From a virus, in IMG/VR virus record IMGVR_UViG_3300033064_001215, positions 1 through 31,640 of that record: a stretch of 31,640 bases of DNA; one strand, given 5' to 3'. Shown here in pieces: positions 1 through 9,300 of this stretch (positions within the stretch are counted from its first letter, which is position 1; every line of letters begins with the position of its first letter). The position numbers were made by a program, and so were the translations under genes. The notes under the pieces are model-generated. The model was given only the letters and a program-made list of their open reading frames with translations. It made no database searches and had not been told where the DNA came from.

Positions 1-2
1 GA

Positions 3-254
3 GCAACTGGATCAACTGGTTCTCAGGGAGCAACTGGATCAACTGGATCAACTGGACCACAAGGACCTACTGGATCACCTGGTTCAACTGGTTCTCAGGG
101 AGCAACTGGATCAACTGGTTCAACTGGACCACAAGGACCTACCGGTGCAACAGGTGCAACAGGTGCAACAGGTGCAACTGGGCCACAAGGAACTGCTGGT
201 GCAACAGGTGCAACTGGATCAACTGGACCACAAGGATCTACGGGAGCAACAGGT
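3..254 (+). repeat. Tandem Gly-X-Y-coding repeat
   Basis: Imperfect 9-base units such as GGTGCAACA and GGATCAACT, interspersed with CCACAAGGA blocks, encode the collagen-like stalk. Such arrays commonly change length by recombination. The repeat also creates a spurious open frame on the opposite strand. Confidence 0.9.
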
Positions 255-1094
255 TCTTCTGCTAGTGTAACTAGTGCATCTGTAGTTTCTGCACTAGGAT
301 ATACTCCTGTACAACAAGGTACTGGAATTGGACAGTTGGCTAATGTTGTTAAACTAGGATGGTCAGGATCAAGAGTAAAAGTAACCATTGATGCCAGTGA
401 TATGGGCAATATAGTGTTTGATGGCAATTTATCAAGTGCAAGTGTTGCATTTGCAAGTAATGCCGGTAATGCTAACAGTATAACAAATGCAGTAGGTGGC
501 GGTTATACTTGGACTGGATTACAAGCATTTCAAATAAATAAAGGTAGTAATTCGTACTTGGGAAATAATACGACTTACAACTTTATGGGTTATTCTACCG
601 ATTCAGGCGCTGCTGCTTTTTCATTCCATCGCGGTGGCTACTATGCAACTAACATGGGACTAGATCCAGATAATGTAATACGTATTGGTGGATGGAGTGC
701 CGCTGCTAATTTATTCCAAATGGATATGAGCGGTAATTTAACCATGGCAGGCAATGTTACTGCTTATTCCGATGAAAGATTAAAAACAAACTGGCGTGCA
801 TTGCCTGTTAATTTCTTAGAAAATCTTTCTAAAGTCCAGTGTGGTATATTTGATCGTATTGACTCCGGCGAAACGCAAATAGGATTGTCAGCACAGAATG
901 TACAAACACTATTACCGGAAGCAGTTACTACTAACGCAGACGGTTTATTATCATTAAACTACGGTGCATTATCTGGTGTTACGATAGTTGAATTGTGTAA
1001 AGAAGCCATTACTTCTCGCATTATAATAGCTCAACATACTGAATTAATAAACTTATTAATTAATCGAATTACCAAATTGGAAGAACTACAGTGA
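3..1094 (+). CDS. Collagen-like tail fibre with C-terminal S74 chaperone domain (5' partial)
   Basis: The reading frame is open from the window edge, so the gene starts upstream; 363 codons are visible. The first ~84 residues are Gly-X-Y triplets ([10 protein letters not shown]-type), which form collagen-like trimeric stalks in phage fibres. A beta-rich middle follows. The last ~109 residues (from base 768) begin with SDERLKTN and contain [14 protein letters not shown] and LSLNYGAL, typical of the peptidase S74/endosialidase intramolecular chaperone. That domain trimerises the fibre, then cuts itself off at the serine of the SD motif. The role is host recognition at the virion surface. The stop overlaps the next gene's GTG (GTGA), indicating translational coupling. 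The TTG at 336 is only an internal codon. Family assignment is firm; receptor and exact fibre type are unknown. Confidence 0.9.
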   Translation, partial: ATGSTGSQGATGSTGSTGPQGPTGSPGSTGSQGATGSTGSTGPQGPTGATGATGATGATGPQGTAGATGATGSTGPQGSTGATGSSASVTSASVVSALGYTPVQQGTGIGQLANVVKLGWSGSRVKVTIDASDMGNIVFDGNLSSASVAFASNAGNANSITNAVGGGYTWTGLQAFQINKGSNSYLGNNTTYNFMGYSTDSGAAAFSFHRGGYYATNMGLDPDNVIRIGGWSAAANLFQMDMSGNLTMAGNVTAYSDERLKTNWRALPVNFLENLSKVQCGIFDRIDSGETQIGLSAQNVQTLLPEAVTTNADGLLSLNYGALSGVTIVELCKEAITSRIIIAQHTELINLLINRITKLEELQ

Positions 1095-1630
1095 GTATAA
1101 ATAGCCAGCTAGCATCATTACTATCATCAAATGGAGTATTAACTTTATCCAACGCATTAAATAGCAGTTCGCCTATTACCGGTGCATTAGTTGTTTCGGG
1201 CGGAGTAGGCATCTCTGGAAACCTATATGTTGGCGGTCAAATTATATCTAACAAAGGGGTAATTTCTAATAATATATTAACCTATGACACTTTTACAGTA
1301 ACCACAACTGATGCAACTATAATTGGTAACTTTCCAATAAGCCAATATAGGTCTGCAAAGTTTCATATTCAAATTAGTGACACTACTCCAAGTTTTCAAG
1401 TAAGTGAGATTTTACTATTAGCTATAGCCAAAGCAACAACTTCAAACACCGGAACCCCTTCGGATACTGGGGCCACATCAATTGCAGAATATGCAATTTT
1501 AACTTCTGATGCACTGTTAGGTGACTATTCTTCTGATGTACATCTTGACGGTATTGTTCGATTGTATTTTATTCCAAATACTGCAACTAATAAGACAGTT
1601 AAAGTGTCAGTACAATTAATGGCAATCTAA
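1091..1630 (+). CDS. Fibre-like virion protein
   Basis: A 179-aa protein starting at GTG, overlapping the fibre stop by four bases, so probably translated by coupling. Residues ~31-50 contain [19 protein letters not shown], a glycine/valine-rich beta motif frequent in fibre and adhesin-like structural proteins of marine T4-like phages. The rest is Ser/Thr-rich and apparently all beta, without a catalytic motif. It probably forms a fibre tip, an accessory adhesin or a trimer exposed on the fibre encoded just upstream. It ends convergently with the NUDIX gene (4-base overlap of stops). Structural role is inferred from motif and position; no exact family is recognised. Confidence 0.65.
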   Translation: MSINSQLASLLSSNGVLTLSNALNSSSPITGALVVSGGVGISGNLYVGGQIISNKGVISNNILTYDTFTVTTTDATIIGNFPISQYRSAKFHIQISDTTPSFQVSEILLLAIAKATTSNTGTPSDTGATSIAEYAILTSDALLGDYSSDVHLDGIVRLYFIPNTATNKTVKVSVQLMAI

Positions 1631-2067
1631 AGTAGCTCTAGTAATAGTTCTATTTTAGTTTTAATTGTTTGGTCATTTAAGCAACTTCTTACACCTCTAT
1701 GTAATGGTTTAGGCCATTGCATAAAGTTGCACCATGCATATCCTGCATGTTCGTGATTTAATACAGGTATAAACTCATTGTCCACAATTAATACGTATGT
1801 GTTGTATTGAAAGTTTTCATCGCTGGACATGAACAATTCTAAAGGGACTATTTTTTTAATAGTTGGTGTAGCACCTACTTCTTCTTGTATTTCTCGAGTA
1901 AGTATATCAAATGGTGTTTGATCTTCTGGTTCTTTTCTTCCTCCTGCAAGCCCCCATGTTCCTGCAGTTTTTCCCTGTGTTCTTAATAAAAATAAAAATC
2001 GGCCAGTATTTCTAGCAAGAAAAATACCGCCGCTGCATATCACTTGATTTAGAGAATTAATCGCCAT
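1627..2067 (-). CDS. NUDIX hydrolase
   Basis: A 146-aa protein of normal length for a single NUDIX domain, which hydrolyses nucleoside diphosphates linked to another moiety. The box lies at about residues 41-65: WGLAGGRKEPED followed by TREIQEEVGA. The catalytic REIQEE is intact. The box appears one residue longer than the usual GX5EX7REUXEEXGU, and the central E is replaced by D or displaced, so substrate range may differ. The ATG lies inside the last codons of gp15 (19-base overlap), making it the last gene of a minus-strand gp14-gp15-NUDIX unit. T4 has an unrelated-position NUDIX enzyme (NudE). Substrate cannot be told from sequence. Confidence 0.85.
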   Translation of the reverse strand: MAINSLNQVICSGGIFLARNTGRFLFLLRTQGKTAGTWGLAGGRKEPEDQTPFDILTREIQEEVGATPTIKKIVPLELFMSSDENFQYNTYVLIVDNEFIPVLNHEHAGYAWCNFMQWPKPLHRGVRSCLNDQTIKTKIELLLELL

Positions 2068-3440
2068 ACATCCTTTGCATATATACCTTCAAAACTTTTA
2101 CTCCACGCACTGCTAGCCCATTTATATTGGATCCCAGTGTACGTATTAGTTATGTAAGTCACAGCATTTGTACTGTTAGAATTGAATATAACTATCCACT
2201 CTGCTCCGTTCCACTCAATTATATCATTTTCATTTGCTTGAAAATCAGTACTATTTGCATTTTTCCATGCTACTGGGCCGCTGAAATCTGGCATGCTATA
2301 GTGTGGGTTGACATTAATAGATCCTAATATTAAATATCGAGTGCCATTAACAGGAAATTTAGGATTAAATGTTTCTGGATTAATAACTGCGTTTACACTA
2401 CCTCTGCCGTTAATAATAGTGTTACTAGGTATGGTGTCAGTATCAAAGTTTAATACCATTTTAGTTTCATCCATTGGATCTAAACTAATATAAGCTACAA
2501 TTTCATTACCGTCTGGCTTAGTCAATCGTAATTGACTAATTCCTGCAGTAAATTTACCAGGATACAAATCTAATAATTCACGCCATGAATTTACATTTTC
2601 AGGTAAACTGGTATCTATGCTGTTACCAGTACCTTCATTTTTGATTAATACTGCATTATTATTTAATACTAGTAACTCAAAATCACCCGGAGTAACAATC
2701 ACTGTAGTATCGGGTGTACCAAACATATCAACTGCACCGGTAGTTGAAAAATCATTTAAAATTGCACCTTGAGACACTGCAAAAACATTGGTGATAATTT
2801 TTGTAATGATTCCCAATTTTTTTAACTTGGCAGGTGGAGTTATCCAAATGGGTGCTTTAAATGTAAGTGTGGTAATTTCTATATCTTGTTCTAGTCCTTG
2901 GGGCACTGAACGACTATTCCATACTTGACTATCAAGGGTCAGCACACTTAAACTAGTCCAATCTAAGTAATTATCAGTAGTTTGCAATTCTAAACTAGGA
3001 TTAAATAGTACTACCAATTGTTCCCAAAGCTGTAATTTTTGATCAGTATTGGTAGTCCATATATCTGCATTAAATGTAATTTCGTAAGGAGTAGGCATAA
3101 TACGTTCAACCGTATAATTTGCACCTTGCTCTGTTAGATACGCATTGCCGTCTTTATCAAATGCACGTTCCCTAATATTTACTTTACTTATGAAAGTAGG
3201 ATCTTGCATCCTAAGCCGGTCATATTGTAAATCTTTAATATACCCTGCAATAAATGGTGCACTTGGTACAGTATTTTCTGAATTCTTTTTGAGAATATGA
3301 CCTACTTGCCGACTCATGTCACCGTATCTAACAGGTACTTTAACAATTTGTCCTTTGGCATCTTTATAACCAAAGTTACTGAGTATTGCCATGAATTGAG
3401 TCAAGTAACGTCGCACTTGACCGTCATAAAAATGATCGAT
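2049..3440 (-). CDS. 15: Tail sheath stabiliser / tail terminator, gp15-like (probable AUC start)
   Basis: T4 gp15 forms the hexameric ring that ends the tail, holds the sheath and joins the neck. Near the N-terminus HFYDGQVRRYLTQFMAILSN lines up with T4 gp15 around its FRRY segment; PVRYGDMSRQVGHIL and PTPYEITFNADIWT follow. The protein is ~463 aa versus 272 in T4, with a C-terminal extension (from ~residue 250) containing NDIIEWNGAEWIVIF, like modules in the sheath. The first ATG/GTG in frame (GTG at 3416) would cut the conserved HFYDGQ segment. AAGGAG (3448-3453) followed by 7 bases leads to ATC at 3440, giving a start (M)DHFYDGQ; ATA at 3443 is the alternative. An in-frame stop lies at 3456-3458. 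Function is confident; start codon is inferred. Confidence 0.85.
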   Translation of the reverse strand: MDHFYDGQVRRYLTQFMAILSNFGYKDAKGQIVKVPVRYGDMSRQVGHILKKNSENTVPSAPFIAGYIKDLQYDRLRMQDPTFISKVNIRERAFDKDGNAYLTEQGANYTVERIMPTPYEITFNADIWTTNTDQKLQLWEQLVVLFNPSLELQTTDNYLDWTSLSVLTLDSQVWNSRSVPQGLEQDIEITTLTFKAPIWITPPAKLKKLGIITKIITNVFAVSQGAILNDFSTTGAVDMFGTPDTTVIVTPGDFELLVLNNNAVLIKNEGTGNSIDTSLPENVNSWRELLDLYPGKFTAGISQLRLTKPDGNEIVAYISLDPMDETKMVLNFDTDTIPSNTIINGRGSVNAVINPETFNPKFPVNGTRYLILGSINVNPHYSMPDFSGPVAWKNANSTDFQANENDIIEWNGAEWIVIFNSNSTNAVTYITNTYTGIQYKWASSAWSKSFEGIYAKDVWRLIL

Positions 3441-3447
3441 TATAGTT

Positions 3448-3453
3448 CTCCTT
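3448..3453 (-). promoter_or_regulatory. Ribosome-binding site AAGGAG of gp15, placing start at ATC 3440
   Basis: AAGGAG overlaps the gp14 stop codon and sits 7 bases before ATC. No ATG, GTG or TTG lies at a usable distance in the gp15 frame. The same AAGGAG-AACT context precedes gp14. Confidence 0.7.
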
Positions 3454-4654
3454 AATTATCCGCTTTAGGTTTTAACACCTTGCTCAATGCTTGTTTTTCT
3501 ACAATTACTTCGCCTGCAATGGTAGCAGTAGTAGTATTATTAATGAATCCAGTTTTTTGTGTTTGACGAATTTGTTTATTGGCATTAGGACCTACTAAAT
3601 CACTAGCACCTCGGTTGTTCATGGTCATGCGTACATTATCTTCATACTTAACCCAATTTCTTCCATCGTATCTAAACAGCCGATTGGGCATGTAATCTGT
3701 TCTAAGATGGAACTGTCCTCTTATTGGACTACCAGGAAACACAATACCAAAATTATACGGCGCGCCATTAGGCGGAATTCCGTCTCCGGTTAAGTACCCT
3801 AGATACATGGTGCCACGGGGGCTATTTAATACTGCACTGGCATCGAGTATTGCTTGCTCAGTGCTTGCATCTGCATCAATATCGGATGCATTAGCTACAT
3901 CAATTAATCCATTTGCCAAAGTAGGAATAACAAAATAACTTTTGGTATTATACCCACTCATCGGAGCATCACTTTCTGCCTGATCCATGATCTGTTGATT
4001 AATATCAATATTTTTCTGATACGTAGATAACAAGTCTCTCAGTGTACTATTGTCTCCGGCGCCTGCATCGCTGTCAAAAATTTCTTTGAATTCCTGACTA
4101 TCCACTAATGGAATGCATTTTGCTTTTAATAAATGCGGAAACCATGTTTGACTATAACCATTTGCAGGACGACTTACGTCTTGTACAACATAAAATCTTT
4201 TTAGTGCAACCACTGAATCATCCAGTGCATATTCATCTTTCTGGTGTGGAAGCTCAATAACATCGCCGGACATTATTTTACGCCCTAGTGAATCGTATGA
4301 ATTTTTTAAATGAAACGTGATCATCACGGTATCATTCTGTAAAAATAAACCAAACTGACTTAGATTAAAATCAATATCTTGAAGTTGGTAAATTCCACGG
4401 ATAACATATACATCTTCTGCATAATGTCTATCTCTATTTTCCATAAACAGTACGTCTTGGATACCTAGCTCTGATATAGCATTAGAATTTACCGGAGTGG
4501 TAGGAGTACTTTCACCTGTTAGAGGATCAACTGGGCCTAGATATTTGTGAATAAACACATCTGTGCCGCCTACTTGAAATTGCTCGCTTATAACACGGTC
4601 TAAGAATTTAAAGTCATTGCCTTTTTCAGGACGATATAGTGACAGCCTTGGAAT
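3452..4654 (-). CDS. 14: Neck protein gp14-like (probable AUU start)
   Basis: gp14 works with gp13 to build the neck that seals the filled head and accepts the tail. SQFGLFLQNDTVMITFHL, GDVIELPH and RFYVVQDVSR resemble the T4 gp14 core. Length is ~400 aa against 256 in T4; the extra C-terminal part holds NRLFRYDGRNWVKYED, a module also seen in the sheath and gp15. The only conventional start (GTG 4558) lies inside continuous coding sequence: upstream in frame reads PRLSLYRPEKGNDFKFLDR and SEQFQVGGTD. An in-frame stop at 4667-4669 bounds it. AAGGAG at 4662-4667, then 7 bases, then ATT at 4654 is the best start. gp15 follows after an 11-base gap. The promoter is the perfect TATAAATA at 4679-4686. 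Confidence 0.85.
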   Translation of the reverse strand: MPRLSLYRPEKGNDFKFLDRVISEQFQVGGTDVFIHKYLGPVDPLTGESTPTTPVNSNAISELGIQDVLFMENRDRHYAEDVYVIRGIYQLQDIDFNLSQFGLFLQNDTVMITFHLKNSYDSLGRKIMSGDVIELPHQKDEYALDDSVVALKRFYVVQDVSRPANGYSQTWFPHLLKAKCIPLVDSQEFKEIFDSDAGAGDNSTLRDLLSTYQKNIDINQQIMDQAESDAPMSGYNTKSYFVIPTLANGLIDVANASDIDADASTEQAILDASAVLNSPRGTMYLGYLTGDGIPPNGAPYNFGIVFPGSPIRGQFHLRTDYMPNRLFRYDGRNWVKYEDNVRMTMNNRGASDLVGPNANKQIRQTQKTGFINNTTTATIAGEVIVEKQALSKVLKPKADN

Positions 4655-4661
4655 TTTAGTT

Positions 4662-4667
4662 CTCCTT
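4662..4667 (-). promoter_or_regulatory. Ribosome-binding site AAGGAG of gp14, placing start at ATT 4654
   Basis: AAGGAG is followed by AACTAAA and ATT. It lies about 6 bases inside the predicted late transcript, whose start is near 4673. No conventional start codon occurs in frame until 4558. Confidence 0.7.
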
Positions 4668-4678
4668 CATTAATACTG

Positions 4679-4686
4679 TATTTATA
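4679..4686 (-). promoter_or_regulatory. T4-type late promoter TATAAATA (gp14-gp15-NUDIX)
   Basis: A perfect match to the T4 late consensus TATAAATA on the minus strand. The predicted start is near 4673, giving a leader of about 19 bases with AAGGAG before gp14. Confidence 0.8.
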
Positions 4687-4709
4687 GTAGAACACCTTTC
4701 GCATAAACA

Positions 4710-4717
4710 GATAAATA
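4710..4717 (+). promoter_or_regulatory. Late promoter GATAAATA, 5 bases before gp13 ATG
   Basis: GATAAATA, then ATTGC, then ATG at 4723. If the element occupies -13 to -6 as in T4, transcription starts on the A of ATG. No Shine-Dalgarno sequence is present. Confidence 0.75.
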
Positions 4718-4722
4718 ATTGC

Positions 4723-5481
4723 ATGACTGAAATCGAAAATGAACGCCTTAAAGTAGTAGAATATATACAAGCCATGCTCGGCGGAGGAATGGTGGATTTA
4801 GAATTAGATCCTATTCACTACACTACAGCTATTGATCGTGCATTAAACAAATTTCGACAACGTAGTTCAAACGCTGTAGAAGAAAGTTTTGCATTTTTAA
4901 TGTTACAAGTAGACCAAAATGATTATGTTCTTCCAAAAGATGTTATTTCAGTACGACAGCTATTTCGTCGCAGTATTGGTAGTAGAACAGGTGGAGGCGA
5001 TGGTGGATCATTATTTGAACCGTTCAATCTTGCATACTCAAATACCTATTTGCTAACATCAACTAGTATGGGCGGATTAGCTACTTATTATGCATTTGCA
5101 AGTTATCAAAAACAAGTAGGTAAAATGTTTGGATCAGAAATTAATTTTACATTCAACCCAACTTCTAAACTACTCACTATCATGCAACGTCCACGTGGCG
5201 AGGAAGAAGTATTGGTATGGCAGCATAATTATCGTCCAGATTTTAACTTGCTACAAGATCCATTTGCAGGCCAATGGCTCAAAGATTATTCACTAGCAGC
5301 ATGTAAAATAATGATGGGAGAAGCAAGAGAAAAGTTTGGAACCATTGCTAGTGCGCAAGGAGGTACTACACTCAATGGTACTGCTCTTAAAGCTGAAGGT
5401 AAAGCAGATATGGAACTGCTTGAGCTAGATCTGATTAACTACAAAGATGGTTCAGTACCGTCATCTTTTATCATAGGATAA
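4723..5481 (+). CDS. 13: Neck / head completion protein gp13-like
   Basis: A 252-aa homologue of T4 gp13 (309 aa), which binds the portal vertex with gp14 after DNA packaging and prepares it for tail joining. Recognisable features are the N-terminal helix ERLKVVEYIQAMLGGGMVDLEL, DYVLPKDVISVRQLFRR, the late WQHNYRP segment, the helical GQWLKDYSLAACKIMMGEAR, and the terminal PSSFIIG. It is divergent from gp14/gp15 across a 68-base gap holding two late promoters facing away from each other. The ATG has no ribosome-binding site and lies 5 bases after GATAAATA, so a leaderless transcript is expected. It is followed by a hairpin overlapping the dNMP kinase promoter. Confidence 0.85.
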   Translation: MTEIENERLKVVEYIQAMLGGGMVDLELDPIHYTTAIDRALNKFRQRSSNAVEESFAFLMLQVDQNDYVLPKDVISVRQLFRRSIGSRTGGGDGGSLFEPFNLAYSNTYLLTSTSMGGLATYYAFASYQKQVGKMFGSEINFTFNPTSKLLTIMQRPRGEEEVLVWQHNYRPDFNLLQDPFAGQWLKDYSLAACKIMMGEAREKFGTIASAQGGTTLNGTALKAEGKADMELLELDLINYKDGSVPSSFIIG

Positions 5482-5488
5482 TTAACAA

Positions 5489-5516
5489 AAAAAGATAATA
5501 AGTCTTGCATCTTTTT
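5489..5516 (+). terminator. Terminator-like hairpin after gp13
   Basis: AAAAAGAT (5489-5496) and ATCTTTTT (5509-5516) pair over a 12-base loop. A- and T-runs flank it, so it could work in either direction. The next promoter's -35 (5505-5510) begins inside the loop. Confidence 0.5.
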
Positions 5517-5533
5517 AAAAACCCTGTTATTAT
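5505..5533 (+). promoter_or_regulatory. Sigma-70-type early promoter for dNMP kinase
   Basis: TTGCAT (5505-5510), a 17-base spacer, and TATTAT (5528-5533). The leader is ~43 bases and includes a TATAAATT element at 5554 that might act as a late promoter. Confidence 0.65.
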
Positions 5534-5582
5534 ATAGTAAGACAATAATCTTCTATAAATTTTACAGGGCAGTACGTTAATA

Positions 5583-6218
5583 ATGAAAAATAATAAAACA
5601 AAAGTTGTAGCATTTTGCGGATTTATCGGATCAGGAAAAGATACTGCTGCCGATTACTTAGAAAGCCAATTTGGTTATCATCGAGAATCATTTGCCAGCA
5701 CACTTAAAGATGCAGTTGCTGCAGTGTTTGGGTGGGATAGATCTATGCTAGAGGGACGAACATCCGATGACCGAGTCTGTCGAGAACAGGTTGATACTTG
5801 GTGGGCCGCTCGATTATCAATTCCACATCTTACACCACGATGGGTACTGCAGCAATGGGGTACAGAAGTATGTCGTGCAGGATTTCATGATGATATTTGG
5901 ATTGCTAGTCTTGAAAATAAAATGCGTAAAACAGACAATAATATTGTTATAAGTGATGTCAGGTTCCCTAACGAAATTGCTGCGATACATAATGTTGGTG
6001 GAATCGTTGTCAGAGTTACTCGAGGACCAGAACCTGTATGGTATAAAGATGCAGTATTAGCAAATAACGGTAGCTTGTCCCATTATTTAAAAATGTGTAA
6101 TTCTGGTATTCATGAAAGTGAGTGGGCATGGATTACATCAGATATTGATTCGGAAATAGATAACAATTCTTCTATAGCTGACTTATTTGATAAAGTATCC
6201 GGATTAATTAATATATAA
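5583..6218 (+). CDS. 1: Deoxynucleoside monophosphate kinase (T4 gene 1-like)
   Basis: A 211-aa P-loop enzyme predicted to phosphorylate dNMPs to dNDPs for phage DNA synthesis (T4 gp1 is 241 aa). The Walker A motif GFIGSGKD is at residues 13-20. FASTLKDAVAAVFGW follows, and DVRFPNEI in the second half is typical of phage dNMP kinases. It sits among structural genes but has its own early promoter, as expected for a nucleotide-metabolism gene expressed before the surrounding late genes. The start ATG at 5583 is the first in frame; the ribosome-binding site is weak. Confidence in the family is high; nucleotide specificity is not readable. Confidence 0.9.
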   Translation: MKNNKTKVVAFCGFIGSGKDTAADYLESQFGYHRESFASTLKDAVAAVFGWDRSMLEGRTSDDRVCREQVDTWWAARLSIPHLTPRWVLQQWGTEVCRAGFHDDIWIASLENKMRKTDNNIVISDVRFPNEIAAIHNVGGIVVRVTRGPEPVWYKDAVLANNGSLSHYLKMCNSGIHESEWAWITSDIDSEIDNNSSIADLFDKVSGLINI

Positions 6219-6282
6219 AAAATTATTTCTGTAACTTGTGGATTCCGGATATGTATCTATCGTAGCTAAATTTAAAACAGTA

Positions 6283-6290
6283 GCTAAATA
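6283..6290 (+). promoter_or_regulatory. Late promoter GCTAAATA (tail sheath)
   Basis: GCTAAATA sits about 30 bases before the sheath ATG. A near-copy (GTAGCTAAAT) occurs 18 bases upstream at 6262-6271, so the decamer is duplicated. The leader holds AAGGAG at about 6309-6314. Confidence 0.65.
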
Positions 6291-6320
6291 CATCAAAGCA
6301 ATCCATTAAGGAGAAATACA

Positions 6321-9300
6321 ATGGCATTAGGATCACCAGGCGTACAAGTACAAGTTATTGACGAGAGTTTTTATCTCGCAGCCGCTCCAGGTACTGTCCC
6401 ACTAATTTTTGTAGCTACTGCACAGAACAAGAGCAATGCTTCAAAAACGGGTACAGCACAAGGAACTCTTGCAGCAAATGCAGGAAAAGTTTATGTTATT
6501 ACCAGCCAGCGAGATCTTACTGATACGTTTGGTACACCGTTATTTTACACAGACAACAATAGCAACCCAATTCACGGCGGAGAATTAAATGAATACGGCC
6601 TTCAAGCTGCATACAGCTTATTAGGTGCTACTTCACGTGCATATATTGTTCGTGCAGATATTAATTTGGGTCAGTTGCAACCTACTAGCAGTGCACCTGC
6701 AGGTAACCCAGTTTCAGGCACTTATTGGTTAGATACTCGTAGTTCATTGTTTGGTATTAGTGAGTGGGATTCTACTACTAAGAAATTCACCGCAGTTACT
6801 CCGTTAATTATAGACGATACCAATAAAGTAACTTCTACTATGTCAGGCGTGCCAGTTGATGCATTTGGTAAGCAAGGAGACTATGCAGTAGTAGTTACTA
6901 ATGAAAATACAAATGCCATTTATTATAAAACTACCTTATCAACTGCTGCATGGGTTTTAGTTAGTTCTGCTACACTAGGCGACGGATTATTAGTTACGGT
7001 TAGTCCGTACAACATGTATCCTACATATACGGTTGACACTCCCACTGGTAGCGTATGGATTAAAACATCTACTCAGGGATTTGGTGCAAATTGGGTAGTG
7101 AAATATTATAACGGTGCCGCTAAATCATGGGCAACTATTTCTGCTCCAATTTATCAGAGCACACAAAAAGCCATTCAAGTGATGGATGCAACTGGAGGAT
7201 CAAAAATTCCTGTTGGTACATTATTTGTAGAAGCAGCATCTAACGGATTACCATCTGAAAATGCAGTTGCAAATTTTAAAATATGGCGTCGCAGTTCAAC
7301 TGGGGCAACTACTATTGTTAGTGCAGCATCCAATACAATGTCATCAACAGACAGTACATTTGCAATTAGTGAAACCCTTACTACACGACTTGCTCAAGGC
7401 CCAAGCGGTCCGTTCTATCCTTCATTGCCGCTGGGATTGATTAGTCAAGTAATTACAGTTACAGTTCCTGGATCCACTACAGAAAGCATTGCATCATTAA
7501 TTCCTGCAGCACTCAACACTGCCGGTTTGGTAAATGTATCAGCAACTTACGACAGTGTTAGCAAGCAAGTTTCGTTTAGTCATGCATTAGGCGGCGACTT
7601 CAGTCTTGTAGATGTTACTGGTATTGCATTAGCTACTATTGGATTAGATCCGGCGAGTACTGCTAATTTATACGCAGCACAACCTGATTCACAATTTGCA
7701 TTCTTAGCATCAAATTGGAAGCCACTTCGATACGAAGCGATTGCAACTGCACCTGTTACTATTGCAGAAGATGGCCAACTATGGTACAATTCAGTGCTTG
7801 ATGCAGATATTATGGTGCACGATGGCCAAAAATGGGTAGGATATCTATCGCCTACTAGCCCATACTATAACGATAACACTTCTTTAAAAACCGATCCGCA
7901 AGGACCAATAATTTCTGCTCTTGAGCCAACTGCCCAAAGTGATAGTACTCCTTTAGTTGATGGCGATATTTGGTTGTCAACTTCTAGTGTAGAAGCATAT
8001 GGACGTAGTGTATACGTGTATGATGGTAATTTGTTAAAGTGGATATTACAGGATGTTTCGGATCAAACAAGTCCAGACGGATGGTTGTTTGCCGATGCAC
8101 GATGGGGAACCGAAGGTTATCAAATACAACCTGCATCGATTACCAGTTTGCTAGTTTCTGACTATGTTGATCCAGATACCCCAGATCCAGAATTATACCC
8201 ACGTGGTATAAAACTATGGAACTTACGTCGTAGCGGATTTAACGTTAAGAAATATATAGTAGGACATATTAATACTCAAGCCAATAACGGATTAAATATT
8301 CGTTATGAAAATGATAACATGGCAGGATATGTATCAGATCGATGGGTAACTGTTAGTCCAAACTATGAAAATGGTGCAGGAACTTTTGGACGCATGGCTC
8401 AACGTGGTGTAGTTGTTAAAGAACTTAAAGCGCTTATTGATGTTAATCAATCTACTCGCGATACTGATACAGTAGTATTCAATTTAATTGCTACTCCTGG
8501 TTATCCAGAGGCTATTCAGAACATGATTGCATTCAATACAGATCGTGGTCAAACAGCATTTGTCGTGGGTGATACTCCGTTCAGATTACAACCAACAGGA
8601 ACTGCATTATCCGCATGGGGCAATAATACTGGATTAGCATTTGATAATGGTGATGTTGGTGGAGTGAGCTATGACGAGTATATGGCTATGTTCTATCCAA
8701 GCGGCTATACAACAGATAATACCGGCAACAATATTGTTGTTCCTCCAAGTCATATGATGTTGCGTACCATTGTGAACAGCGATGCGAAAAGCTATCAATG
8801 GTTTGCTCCAGCAGGAACACGCCGTGGCGGTGTTGATAATGCCACTTCAGTTGGTTATATTGATTCGTTAACAAGCGAATTTAAAACGGTTGCATTGTAC
8901 GAAGGTCTTCGTAATGTATTGCATGATGTTAAAATTAATCCAATTGCAACATTGCCAGGAGTGGGTATTGTAAACTTTGGACAATATACCCGTGCAAGAA
9001 ATACCAGTTCGCTAGATCGTATTAACGTTGCACGTTTGGTATGTTATTTGAGAAGACAATTAAGTATCCTGGCTAAACCATATTTGTTTGAACCAAACGA
9101 TGCTCAAACACGTCGCGAAATTAAAGCGGCTGCAGAAAGTTTAATGTTGGAACTAGTTGGTCAGCGTGCATTATATGACTTCATTGTTGTTTGTGATGAA
9201 TCAAATAATACACCATCAAGAATTGACCGTTCAGAATTATATATGGATATTGCGATTGAGCCAGTTAAAGCAGTTGAATTTATTTACATTCCGTTACGTT

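Noticed and set aside
95-427. Minus-strand frame rich in Pro-Val-Ala repeats
   Set aside because: It is the complement of the Gly-X-Y repeat of the tail fibre.
2127-2493. Plus-strand frames opposite gp15
   Set aside because: Short, without ribosome-binding sites, and overlapped by the clearly coding gp15 frame.
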